Shown: piece after piece, positions 33,865-43,800 of the stretch
Layout: each line of letters opens with the position of its first letter
Position numbering within the stretch: the first letter of the stretch is position 1
From: Enterococcus sp. BWR-S5
Lineage (GTDB): Bacteria; Bacillota; Bacilli; Lactobacillales; Enterococcaceae
Reading direction: 5' to 3'
DNA: 64,000 bases
Assembly (NCBI RefSeq): GCF_016745255.1
Contig: NZ_JADOEQ010000002.1
Location: forward strand, 186,001 to 250,000
Position numbers and translations under genes: made by a program
Notes under the pieces: generated by a model
The model's input: only the letters and a program-made list of their open reading frames with translations
Database searches by the model: none
Told to the model about the DNA's origin: nothing

Positions 33865-35121
33865 ATGGAAAATACATTTGTTCAAAATCAGTGTTTGTCG
33901 TGTGGGGGCGCAATTGAAAATCCTGAGTATAAAAATTGTCCTCATTGTGGCACTTTATTAGATGAGGTACAGGCAAAAATAAATCAACGAAACAAAAATA
34001 TTGAATTGTGTCATAATTGTGGATCACCGGTAACTTACAATATTGAAAAGCAGCAATTTTCATGTGACTATTGTCACTCTACTTTTACGCCCCAGTCGGA
34101 AAAAGATTTGGATCGAGTCGTTTTTGAAGCGGATAATTTAATCCCGTTTCAGGTGCCAAAAGGATTGGCCAAGAAGCGGTTCTTTGAATGGTTAATTAAG
34201 GGAAACAATGTTCCTAATGACATTCTTGATAGAATGGACAACATCCAACTGGAGCAAGTGTATGTTCCCTATATGGGAGCGAATATCGTCTATGAAGGTT
34301 CTTGGGGAGCAGAAATTGGCTATAATCGCTCAGAGACCTACACTCATTATGAAACAAGAGAAGGAAAAAAAGGGGAAAAATACTCTGAGCCAGTGACTCG
34401 AACACGAACAGTTGTTGATTGGAATCATCACAGCGATGTTTTTTCCGGACATACCCATAAAAGCTTTTTAGTTAACAGCGAGCTAAAAGGCTCGGTTGCA
34501 GAATTTATGAAAAAGGTGGGTGATTTGATTTTTTCAGCTGATACAAAACCATTTGATCAGCACTATACTGCAGGCACTCGCCAGTTGAAAATTTCTCCGG
34601 ATAAGGTTTCAGAATCCTTACGTTCAGTTCGAGATATCGCTCAGGAGGAGGCAAATAAAACCGTACTCAGATTATTACCAGGGGATAAGAAGAAAAATGC
34701 TACGGTAACTAAACTAAGTTACAAGCTGACCTCTCACTATACCTATGTTCCATTCTGGAAAATCACCTATAAATATGAAGGGGTGGATTACATTGTACTC
34801 GTTACGGCTGCCAAAAATGAAAAAATTGAACTAGATGGTAGTAAACCAGTGAGTCAAAATGATACAAAAATAGAAAAAAGAATGATATTGAGCGGTCGAA
34901 TAGGTCTCTTAGCCAGCGTGTTTGGTTTCTTGATGACACTGTTTGATGTGATTCCAAATGCAGGTCCCTTTTGGGCAGTTGTTGTTGCCGCAGGAATTAT
35001 TGTTTGGATTTTCTTCGCCATTAAACGAGCGCTCTTTCACAGAGGGAATAGAAAAAATCTCAAGAAAATATTGGCTGAACATCAAGAGTACCTTGAGCTG
35101 TCAAATAAATATCCACAATAG
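33865..35121 (+). CDS. Zinc-ribbon membrane protein
   Basis: A 418-residue protein. Two N-terminal zinc ribbons are visible (CLSCGG...CPHCG at about 9-32 and CHNCG...CDYCH at about 50-72). A soluble domain of about 250 residues follows, containing VYVPYMGANIVYEGSWGAEIG and YVPFWKITYKYEG. Two transmembrane helices lie near the C-terminus (about 340-385), before a basic tail. TFIIB-type zinc-ribbon proteins of this design are common in Firmicutes; some are annotated as primosomal or replication-like by the ribbon alone, which I do not accept. Function unknown. GGGAGG precedes ATG 33865 by seven bases. Confidence 0.75.
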   Translation: MENTFVQNQCLSCGGAIENPEYKNCPHCGTLLDEVQAKINQRNKNIELCHNCGSPVTYNIEKQQFSCDYCHSTFTPQSEKDLDRVVFEADNLIPFQVPKGLAKKRFFEWLIKGNNVPNDILDRMDNIQLEQVYVPYMGANIVYEGSWGAEIGYNRSETYTHYETREGKKGEKYSEPVTRTRTVVDWNHHSDVFSGHTHKSFLVNSELKGSVAEFMKKVGDLIFSADTKPFDQHYTAGTRQLKISPDKVSESLRSVRDIAQEEANKTVLRLLPGDKKKNATVTKLSYKLTSHYTYVPFWKITYKYEGVDYIVLVTAAKNEKIELDGSKPVSQNDTKIEKRMILSGRIGLLASVFGFLMTLFDVIPNAGPFWAVVVAAGIIVWIFFAIKRALFHRGNRKNLKKILAEHQEYLELSNKYPQ

Positions 35122-35207
35122 GTTTTTAATTGGTTGAGGCAACCAGAAAAAAAGTAATGACGAATACGAGTTTATACTAAGTAAAAAAAGGCCACAAGCA
35201 AAGAGAG

Positions 35208-35253
35208 AGTGGGACGATAGTCAGAAAAAATCTGATTATTGTCCCACTTTTTT
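35208..35253 (+). terminator. Terminator/repeat of the GTGGGAC type
   Basis: AGTGGGACGATAGTCAGA pairs with TCTGATTATTGTCCCACT and is followed by TTTTT. Elements with GTCCCAC ends recur in the window (53365-53483), suggesting a dispersed terminator-like repeat. Confidence 0.8.
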
Positions 35254-35585
35254 GATTTAAGGATACACAAGAACACTCGCCCCTTTAAGAATAAAGTGAC
35301 CAAACTAGGAAAGAAGCAAGTATTTTATGTTCAAAGACTATACCATCAACCAAACTACTTTACCATGAGATGTGGAACATTTTATTCCAGAAACAGCTAT
35401 CACCTTTGTAGTATTGTACAAGTATAAGCTGTATCTACTAGTAAATGCAGACAGGCAGAGCCCAATTTCTTTCCATCCAAACTTTTATAACTACTTAAAC
35501 ATAAAGATTATCTTGGCTGAAACTCTTCACTCAAAAAGAATCTTGTGTTCCTCTTTTGTAATTAGTCTGTGATGTTATTCCGCGA
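35254..35585. other. Intergenic region without supported gene
   Basis: I find only short frames lacking ribosome sites. The region is AT-rich and separates convergent genes. Confidence 0.6.
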
Positions 35586-36230
35586 CTAGTCCAGCCATAA
35601 TGCCCATGTTGCAATTAACTCTTTTATTTCCTCCACGAACTTCCCAACATGATACCCATCGCAAGCCGCATGATGAACTTGGATAGCCAACGGAATAGTT
35701 ATTTTTCCATTCTTTTTCATCAGCCTCCCCATTGTAAATATAGGCTTTAGGTATGTTCCTTCGGTAAACACATTTAAATTAAAGGACGTAAATTCAAGCC
35801 AAGGTAAACTGGAAATATTAAAAACATTCTCCGGCATATTTTTTTGAGGAAAAAGCTTTTGACTATCTTTGTATATCTCAATCTCTGATACACATTGACT
35901 ATAAAAAGCGGAAAAATCTCTTTGATATGGTGTCCAAATACTAGAAAAAGTTTTAGTCTTTTCATTCAAAATAGTATAAGAAGGATGTAGAATTTCCCAG
36001 TAACCAATTGTTCCGTCGATTTCATCTGTTCGAAATTCTTTCATGGTTTGAACCGTTCGAGCGAGAAGATAAATTTGAACAGGATAGAGCTTTAATTCCA
36101 ACTTTTTGATTTCATAATACAGTTCGGTGATATCCAAATGAACTGTCGTACTAAATGTTGTAGGTAGAACATTCATATAATGAGTAAAATATTCTTTTCT
36201 GTTCCAGTCATCTTCCATCTTTTTAAACAT
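35586..36230 (-). CDS. cat: Chloramphenicol acetyltransferase (CatA type)
   Basis: A 214-residue CAT, which acetylates chloramphenicol with acetyl-CoA in the cytoplasm as a trimer. Family landmarks are complete: N-terminal EYFTHYMNVLPTTFSTTVHL with DIT, central SSLPWLEFTSFNLNV, and the active site VHHAACDGYHVGKF, whose second His is the catalytic base and whose Asp is the structural partner. The length equals the usual 215-220 residues. The sequence is related to but visibly different from the familiar plasmid CATs, so I give no subtype. The start codon is preceded by AGGAGGCG, which is buried in a hairpin with the leader MVKTDKMAF: classical inducible control. Confidence 0.93.
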   Translation of the reverse strand: MFKKMEDDWNRKEYFTHYMNVLPTTFSTTVHLDITELYYEIKKLELKLYPVQIYLLARTVQTMKEFRTDEIDGTIGYWEILHPSYTILNEKTKTFSSIWTPYQRDFSAFYSQCVSEIEIYKDSQKLFPQKNMPENVFNISSLPWLEFTSFNLNVFTEGTYLKPIFTMGRLMKKNGKITIPLAIQVHHAACDGYHVGKFVEEIKELIATWALWLD

Positions 36231-36236
36231 TATTTC

Positions 36237-36271
36237 GCCTCCTAAATGATTTTTGCTTTTATCTAGAAGGC
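36237..36271 (-). promoter_or_regulatory. Translational attenuator hairpin sequestering the cat ribosome site
   Basis: On the minus strand GCCTTCTAGAT (36271-36261) pairs with ATTTAGGAGGC (36247-36237) over 11 positions, including two G-T wobbles. The right arm contains the AGGAGG ribosome site of cat. The left arm contains the end of the leader frame, so a ribosome stalled in the leader would open the stem. Confidence 0.85.
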
Positions 36272-36292
36272 CATTTTATCTGTTTTCACCAT
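36263..36292 (-). CDS. cat leader peptide MVKTDKMAF
   Basis: A nine-codon leader (ATG 36292, TAG 36265-36263) with AGGGTGAG as ribosome site. Its first six residues MVKTDK match the leader of Bacillus cat-86, where MVKTD was shown to inhibit peptidyl transferase and to allow chloramphenicol-induced stalling. The downstream hairpin fits the same mechanism. Confidence 0.85.
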   Translation of the reverse strand: MVKTDKMAF

Positions 36293-36539
36293 TTTCTCAC
36301 CCTCATTCATATAGATTTATAATTCAGCTCTTTTAGTGCTTTTTGCTTGTTATTTATTTAGTTGGAAGTAGATTTGTCTTTCAGCATCATAATTGATATT
36401 GCTTCTCAAAGTCCTTAAGTGATTGATAATTAAGTGCCGAGTACAGCTCATTGTGTTGTAATACGTTTCAATATATTTGACTATCTCTAGTTGAGCTTAA
36501 TCAATGTTGATACTGAATTGCCGGACAGCCGAATTAGGA

Positions 36540-38951
36540 TCATTCAAAATATTTTTCAATATGATTTTCTGAAGCAAGCCGAATCGCCTCTGTTCGGTTA
36601 CTAATATTCAATTTATTATATATTCTTTTTAGCACTCCTCGGATCGTTTCATAAGATTTATTTTGTAGTTGAGCAATTTCTTTCATTGTTCGCCCCTGAT
36701 AAATCAAAAATAAAATAGTTAGTTCTTTAGATGTCAGATGAATCAGAACAGAATGCTTTTCTCTATTTTTTTGTAAAAATTGCTTTTTGATACTGGCTAA
36801 ATAGGTGGAATAGCTATGTGCTTTTGTAGCGATAGTTGACAGCCATTCTTCTGGAATGAGGGTACGGGAAGATTGTTGATAATTTACCGCCAATAGTTTA
36901 GCTGCATTTCCAAGTTCTATAATAGGCATAAGCAAATCATTTTTATGACTCCAGCGATACACCTCTTCAAATACAGCAAATCCTTTTTCTTTATCCCCTA
37001 TTTTATAGTAGGTCACTGCCTGTATCATATAAAGATAAACATTTAACAAGTGATATTTCCGCATTTTAAAAAGATGAATCGTCTCTTCAGAAAAGGAAAG
37101 CAGCTCTTCATATTCTTCATTTATAAGTAGATATTTAGCATGTAAAATTCTGTCACGACCGTAGTTCCATGGCATCATGGTTTTCAAATTGACACTCATA
37201 TCTTGTATCCAATAAGCGATATTATGCTTTTTACCCAATTGAAGATTTAACCAGCTTTCTGCTAAATCAGGCATACTGAAAAAATACTGATAGTCCGCTT
37301 CAGCAGCATAAAGCTTTAGTAAATCAAAGCTTTCCATCATCATTTTATAGTTTCCTTTTGCTGCATTATATCTCATTAGTAAGAAAGCTGCACTACAAGC
37401 AATATCAGATTGGTTATATTTTAAGGCTTCTGTTATGGCCTTTCCTGCATTGCTTTCAACTTCTTTAAAGTTGCGTATGTAGTAGTTTCGTTCTGCTTCA
37501 GCAAGATAAGAGCAGCCAGCCCAATTCCCCCCTGTTGCAGTGATAATGTAAGGTTCCAACTGATTTAAATTTTGAACAAATCCGTTGAGGGAGCCCTCTT
37601 GTGTATCTATTAATTTAAGAACAGGTGTATCAGAAAAAAGATTTATATTTTGAGGTAATAATTTACTTCCTTCAGGAATTAGTTCATTGGAACGCTTAAG
37701 TAACTGGGAAACAAGGTGGGCGGGAATTGACCCGTCTGAAAAAAAGCAGACATTTACTAACAATACGTATGCTTCGCCTAGTATGGGTTTTATTGCTTCT
37801 GAGGTTTGGTCAAATTTATCGTAATGCTCACAAAATTTTTCCATCAATATTCTGGCATCGTTGTAGCGGTAAAGTGTACATAGCATATGGGCATTGACAA
37901 TTTGCACTATTGGATATTTTTCAATTAGAAATGCAGGCATCTCATTAATGGTATTAATACATAAATTAGCAACCTCTCTTGAACAAGGAAAGGTAATTTT
38001 TTTTAAAAGCTCCACAATTTCAACATGGGCACAGATTTGCCGATATAAAGGGATGGCATGACAAATATCCTCATGATCCTTGTACCAATCCGCTACAAAT
38101 AGACAAAATTTCTGTTTTTGTTTGTTACTAATTAGAATTTGCTTTTCTTTCAATAAAGGTACTACATCTTCTGCAAATCGATAGGATTTCGAAGTGAAGT
38201 CATAGCGAATAATCGGGCTGTCTGTCATAAATAGCTGATCATCTACACCATACCAATTATAAACAAGTTTTATGACATCCAAAGAAAAATTTTCAAGCAA
38301 AGACAGATAAACCAGACAGTCTATTTCTTTACGCATATAGGTTTTAAAATGTACTTGTTCTAGCCATTGACTCAGATAATATCTCAAACTATTAAAGGAA
38401 ACAATGTTATAGCGAGAGTGAATTTCCGGAATTGTTTTAACGGCTGAAAACCATCCGTTTGTTAATTTACGTATCTGAGTAAATTGTTCTTTGGTTAAGG
38501 CCAATTGATGTTTTATATAATATTGTCTTTCTTCATCATAATTTAGGTATAGGAGTTTTTTTTTCGGATAACTGCTAGATGTGTGACGCGAAGGATTGTA
38601 GATAGCGATATACTCAAAGCCTGGTATTTGCAAACGGAGGAGTTGATCTAAAAATGTAAGAATCTGTTTATTGTTAATAACTTGAGTATTTATTAACAGG
38701 AGAGTAACGGGTTTTTGACAAGCTTGCCTTTTTAAATCATTCATAAAGACATTGTTTCTAATTAAAAGATCAGAAGGGGGTTTTTGTTGAAAAGGTTGAT
38801 TAAATACTTGGCTCCATTTACTTAATGCTGTCATAAATGAAGTATAAAAATTCTCTGGTATATTGTCCTCCTGATTAAGCAAGAGCGGAATCATTTCCCT
38901 GTTGTCTTTATCTAATGTTGAACGTACCGTATGTAAATACAAATTATTCAT
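36540..38951 (-). CDS. Large LuxR-type transcriptional regulator (MalT-like architecture)
   Basis: An 803-residue protein. The C-terminus (about 735-803) is a LuxR helix-turn-helix: HLTSKELTILFLIYQGRTMK, EIAQLQNKSYETIRGVLKRI and YNKLNISNRTEAIRLA. The preceding 500 residues are helical with TPR-like features, as in MalT-class regulators. The N-terminal part (1-120) corresponds in position to the NTPase, but I see no Walker A motif, so it may be a degenerate or non-NTP-binding form. It is divergent from the four-gene surface-protein cassette starting at 39213, with 260 bases between, and is its probable activator. Confidence 0.85.
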   Translation of the reverse strand: MNNLYLHTVRSTLDKDNREMIPLLLNQEDNIPENFYTSFMTALSKWSQVFNQPFQQKPPSDLLIRNNVFMNDLKRQACQKPVTLLLINTQVINNKQILTFLDQLLRLQIPGFEYIAIYNPSRHTSSSYPKKKLLYLNYDEERQYYIKHQLALTKEQFTQIRKLTNGWFSAVKTIPEIHSRYNIVSFNSLRYYLSQWLEQVHFKTYMRKEIDCLVYLSLLENFSLDVIKLVYNWYGVDDQLFMTDSPIIRYDFTSKSYRFAEDVVPLLKEKQILISNKQKQKFCLFVADWYKDHEDICHAIPLYRQICAHVEIVELLKKITFPCSREVANLCINTINEMPAFLIEKYPIVQIVNAHMLCTLYRYNDARILMEKFCEHYDKFDQTSEAIKPILGEAYVLLVNVCFFSDGSIPAHLVSQLLKRSNELIPEGSKLLPQNINLFSDTPVLKLIDTQEGSLNGFVQNLNQLEPYIITATGGNWAGCSYLAEAERNYYIRNFKEVESNAGKAITEALKYNQSDIACSAAFLLMRYNAAKGNYKMMMESFDLLKLYAAEADYQYFFSMPDLAESWLNLQLGKKHNIAYWIQDMSVNLKTMMPWNYGRDRILHAKYLLINEEYEELLSFSEETIHLFKMRKYHLLNVYLYMIQAVTYYKIGDKEKGFAVFEEVYRWSHKNDLLMPIIELGNAAKLLAVNYQQSSRTLIPEEWLSTIATKAHSYSTYLASIKKQFLQKNREKHSVLIHLTSKELTILFLIYQGRTMKEIAQLQNKSYETIRGVLKRIYNKLNISNRTEAIRLASENHIEKYFE

Positions 38952-39212
38952 TTCTTACACCTCCATTACATGTTTAGTATACCTTATTTTTTTATGAAAA
39001 GGAATGTCAACAGAAATATGGAAATCCTTACTATTTTGATAATATCAAATGATCACAAAGGCTTTTTTTTCAAAACATTATGGGGCTTTTTCTCCATATT
39101 TTATTTTTATATAGTGAAAGATGAAGGAGGATAGTTCTATAACAACGGAAAAGTTCTTAGGCCACTTGTAACAAAAAATGAAAAATAGTGAATTATAGGA
39201 AGGAGTAATTAT

Positions 39213-40364
39213 GTGAAGAAAAGAATGACTTTAGTATTGACGGGGTTACTGATCTCTGGATTTACATTACCAACAACCAGCTTTGCCCACACAGAGCACG
39301 GAAGTGAGGATGGAGCAGTTGTCGATAGTGAACAAGGGGATGTAAAAGACAGTTTGACAGAATTTTATCTAAACGTTGATAAAGATGCTGTAAACCCAGA
39401 TGAAGGAAAAGATATTGTCGTAGAGCCTGGAGATGGAAATGAGGACGATAGCTACATAAGCTCAAAAGATGGAAGAATTAGCTACGATATCTTCTTTGAT
39501 ATTTCAGGATCTTTTAAATTGGATGTGACTATTCCATTGTATGTTTGTATGTATGCTTACGGGGTTGATGGTTCAGTTATTACTCCAAGCACTAATGCTT
39601 ATGCAATTGAAAATAAAAGTCAAAACAAAGAAGGTTCAGAAGTATCAATTGGCAGAGTGGTTCAAAAAACACCCTATGTTCAAATTATCAGTAATGATCC
39701 TGAAGCGAACAATGGGCTTATTGAAGGTGTTTCTTACAGTGTTCAAGACAATAGTTATACATTTTATTCCAAAGCACCTGCTGATACTGCGGCTATTGAA
39801 AATTATAAAGATGTAAGCGGTATGGGCTACAACTCTTCTGGTAATTGGTATGCATTCTTCTATAAGGATGGAACTGGATTTGATTTTAAGAAAGCCACTG
39901 ATTTAGATGGCAATGTTTTCAGAAAGTCTGTTTTTCCTACAGAAACAGATTCTATTCTTCTAGAAGTTGACGTTATGTATAAAGACGTAACTTTCCCTAA
40001 AGAAGAGGGAATCTACATTGGTTTATCAAAAGATAGAGCTGGCGAAGAAGGACTAAAAGTACGTGTGACAGAAATAAAATCTCATAGAACAACTTGGACA
40101 ATGAAACCAGCAAATACTCCAGGGAAAAGCTTACAAGCAGGGGATTTTGTTATGACATTGAAACCAACTGCAGCAGTTAATCAAGATGTGATAGATGTAT
40201 CAGAAATTATGGGAGGAAAAGATATTACTTCACAAGGCTGGGATATTGATGCAAATGACAAGTTAGGAATTGATATTTTTGCAAAAATTGCCGGTGGTTC
40301 TGTTAATAAGACAGAACACGTACCAGTCGTTCAAGTTTCTTATAAGGTAGTTCCTATTTTTTAA
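39213..40364 (+). CDS. WxL-like surface protein
   Basis: A 383-residue secreted protein: signal peptide 1-26 (KKRMTLVLTGLLISGFTL... ending FAH), an acidic segment, then a domain beginning VTIPLYVCMYAYGVDGSV near residue 106. The end has a WxL-like tryptophan motif (TTWTMKPANTPGKSLQ) and QGWDIDANDKLGIDIFAKIAG before the terminal VQVSYKV. The same domain, without the 150-residue middle, ends the 1062-residue protein at 40871. WxL domains bind peptidoglycan non-covalently. Start is GTG 39213 after GGAAGGAG; the adjacent ATG is out of frame. First gene of a surface cassette. Confidence 0.75.
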   Translation: MKKRMTLVLTGLLISGFTLPTTSFAHTEHGSEDGAVVDSEQGDVKDSLTEFYLNVDKDAVNPDEGKDIVVEPGDGNEDDSYISSKDGRISYDIFFDISGSFKLDVTIPLYVCMYAYGVDGSVITPSTNAYAIENKSQNKEGSEVSIGRVVQKTPYVQIISNDPEANNGLIEGVSYSVQDNSYTFYSKAPADTAAIENYKDVSGMGYNSSGNWYAFFYKDGTGFDFKKATDLDGNVFRKSVFPTETDSILLEVDVMYKDVTFPKEEGIYIGLSKDRAGEEGLKVRVTEIKSHRTTWTMKPANTPGKSLQAGDFVMTLKPTAAVNQDVIDVSEIMGGKDITSQGWDIDANDKLGIDIFAKIAGGSVNKTEHVPVVQVSYKVVPIF

Positions 40365-40398
40365 AGAGGAGCGATCTTGAAATAACAGGAGGAGAAAG

Positions 40399-40809
40399 AT
40401 GAAAAAAAAGAAAACAATAATTATGATGGTCATAATTATTCTAAACATTTTAATCTGTTCTTCGACTCATGCTAGTGCAGATTCGCCAGATGTTTCTGAT
40501 AAAGAAGCAGAAGTACATTATCCACCTGAGGATGAGATGGGAAATAATCAAACAACGTTTTATCTATATATCGAAAATACTACTCCCACTAGCGAAACAC
40601 CGAAAAGCGCGGATAATAGTAAAAATTCCGAAAAAAAGGAGAACGAGAAACAATTTGTGAAAACTGAAAAGAATAATAAACCTGCAACTATGCCAAACAT
40701 GGGCGAAAAATCCGATTATTTATCAATCTTATTTTTCCTAATCGGATTCTTCCTGTTTATTTCTGTAATAAGATACGCATATCGAAAAAAATTTAAACAA
40801 ACTTTCTAG
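40399..40809 (+). CDS. Small cell-surface protein with atypical MPNMG sorting-like signal
   Basis: A 136-residue protein with signal peptide (to about 27, STHASA), a charged linker rich in Lys, Glu and Asn, and a C-terminal tail TMPNMGEKSDYL, a hydrophobic helix, then YRKKFKQTF. Tail architecture is that of LPXTG sortase substrates, but the motif reads MPNMG, changing the first Leu and the Thr. In WxL operons a small LPXTG protein occupies this place. Ribosome site AGGAGGAG precedes ATG by about six bases. Confidence 0.72.
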   Translation: MKKKKTIIMMVIIILNILICSSTHASADSPDVSDKEAEVHYPPEDEMGNNQTTFYLYIENTTPTSETPKSADNSKNSEKKENEKQFVKTEKNNKPATMPNMGEKSDYLSILFFLIGFFLFISVIRYAYRKKFKQTF

Positions 40810-40870
40810 TTTTCTCAAATAAAAAATATCAGCTATTAAAAATCAGGAGGAGCGGAGGAGAGATATATAC

Positions 40871-43800
40871 TTGTTTACTAAAAAAAGTAAAAGAAGAAAA
40901 TGGTGCTCTCTATTTTTGATTTTTATCCTCACTTTGCCTCTATCCGAAATATTTCTAACAGAATTTGCAGCGGCACAAGAGAGCGAAAGAATTGAAAGTG
41001 GATATACTTCCCCACAACATGAAAACACAGCACTATCAGAAACAGAAGACTCAAAAGTGATTGGAGAGGATGAACCTCAGGACACAATTGAATCTGCGGA
41101 TTCAATAAGTTTACCTCCAATTACAGAAAATACAGATGGTACAAAAAACTTTGAACAGGACGAAAATACGCCTTTGCAAGAACGAATTGACGGATTTCTT
41201 GAAATAATGGAAGCCCAAGAAGATGAAGTAATCAACATCTGGGTCACTTATAAAATAGATGGCGTAGAAAACAGCAGTACGATTGAGGCAGGAAACATCA
41301 AAGAAAAAATTAGGGACGTCGGACCAAATACCTTCTTCAATAAGGCAATTGTAAAAGACGACCAAATTGAAGTAGAGATAGCCTATATTACACAATTCAA
41401 CGGTCACATCTATTTTTCTTTTGAGGAAAACCCAGATGTCGGAATTCTATTGAAAGGCAATCAAGACATAGTGTTGATCTATGAAAGTATTTACGATATT
41501 ACCTATGAATTTATAGGTGGTACTGGTTCTGTAGGAAGCAGCCCGACAAAGGTCCGCTTTGGTGAAAATTTACTTTTTCAAGTAATACCTGAAAATGGGT
41601 CTAGAATTTTGAAGGTGGAATATAAAACACCCTATATCACAGACCCGATTACAGTTACTCTTGATGCTTACAATACTACCCAAATTCCAGTTTCTTCAAA
41701 CATAACTGTCATGATAACTGTCGAAAACAACATCAATTTTACGCTCAGCGAAGGTCCTGGGACGATAAGCAATGGATATATCTGTCCAAATTGTACGTAT
41801 GAGGAAAACTATGGAGGCTCTTCTACTGCTAGAAGCTTGAGCGACTTGGAGTTGGTTCCTAATGAGCCGTATTCCTTTATTATATGGACAGATAACAACG
41901 ATCATACATGGCATCTGAACAATTTGGTGATTAATAAGCAAGATATACCAATTCCCTCAGAGTATGTGGCAGGCTCGACTAAAACAACTGAGTTTGAGGA
42001 TGGCACAACAATAACTGTAACTTGCGTATCAACACCAAATTCCAGCGACCCAAGAGATCCTCATAGTGGTGGCAGCTGGATAAACCCTTCTCCAAGAAAA
42101 TGGAAATACAAAGTTGATATTAGTAGTGTAAAAACAGATCTAGTCGTAGAAGGAAATTTTAAAGATGCAAAAATTGCAGAATTGGTAATAAAAGGCAAGC
42201 ATGGTATCGAGCGTACAGGCCTCGCAAAAGAAAGGCGGCCACCTTTATCAATAAATCGTAATATCTATTATTCCGTTGAAGCGTCTGCTTCCTATAATGT
42301 ACATGAAACATATACAGAAACGGGAGATAGATACAGCATTAACTTACTGACCTATAAAACACTCGCAGGCTACAATCCCTGGACAGTTAGTGTTGTGGGA
42401 CAAGGAACTGGGGAACGAGAACGTTTAGACCCCCTAGATCCAGATTCCGTTATTTTTGAAACTACTGCAGAAAATATGAATAAAATAGAGCCTCAGTTCC
42501 GAAAATGGAATGAATTTTTAGTCGATACCCAAAATATGAATTTGACACATGCCTTTTACTTTGGTCCGGCTAATGATAAAGATCAGTGGGTTTACCTAAA
42601 TGCATCACCCTACAAATACAAAATGCAATTTGATTTAAATGGAGGCACAGTTACAGATATACCACAAGGTTACAGTAAGGAAGGCGATTTTCTTGTCCGA
42701 GATAAAAGATGCACAGTTGAAGATCGGGAAGTCTTTCATACAATAAAAGAAATACCTAAACAAACTGGCTATGTATTTGCCGGATGGAAACTGAAAACTA
42801 GCGAAGACAGCACAATTTTTCGGTCCAATGCTCGATTTGAACTTACACCAGAAGCTCTAGAACTTGCTCAGGGAGATGCCAAATCAAGTGACGATGGAAT
42901 GTCCTATACGTTTGTTGCACAGTGGGCTAAAACTTCATTAGGAGAAAAGAAAACGCCTATATTTATAAGATATTACGTGATGAACTCAAATTCAAAAGAT
43001 CCCAATTCTGGTAAGTACTCTTATGAAGAACAAACAGAACAATATACTGTTACCTCTGGAATTGAGGGAAATAGTGTCGGATATCTAAAAAGATGGAGTC
43101 CTGGTGAAGGATATGCTTTAAATCAAGAAAAATCAACAACCACTATTGCACAATTATACGAGGAGGGTGCCCCCGGATACGAAGACAATAATACTCTTTC
43201 CTATTATTATGATGCTTTAACTAGCTACACCGTGCATTATTATAAAATAGGCAGCACAATCTCTGTAGCAGAATCTACAACTCTGCACGACAAGCCTGTT
43301 GGCAGTATTGTAACAGAGGCTCCCATAGATATTACAGGCTATTCCACAAAGGAAAGCGAAAAAAATCTTGAGCTGGAAGTCTCAGAAAATCAATTCATTT
43401 TTTACTACACACCACATACGTATACTGTCCGTTTTAATTCTAACGGCGGGTCCGGAGATATGGGCGACATGCTTCTTACTTATGGAGAAGAAACACCTTT
43501 ATCAGAAAATCAATTTATAAATGCACGTTATCAATTTACTGGTTGGAGTCTCCAAGAAGATGGAGAACCTGTCTATCAAGATACAGCATCTGTAATTAAT
43601 TTAACTTCTGAAGATAGCGATACAATCGATTTATATGCTGTTTGGGAATATAAAATCGATGTTAAAGTTCCTTTGTATGTATGCATGTACGGCTACGGTG
43701 GAGATGGTTCGGTTAGAGTACCAAATAATTATGGAATTACAAATTATTCCTTATGCGATATTCAAGTCGATTCTCTGACTATAAAAAATAATTGGACCCT

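Noticed and set aside
35239-35572. Two short plus-strand frames before the cat gene
   Set aside because: No ribosome site, low-complexity translation, and the first begins within a terminator hairpin.
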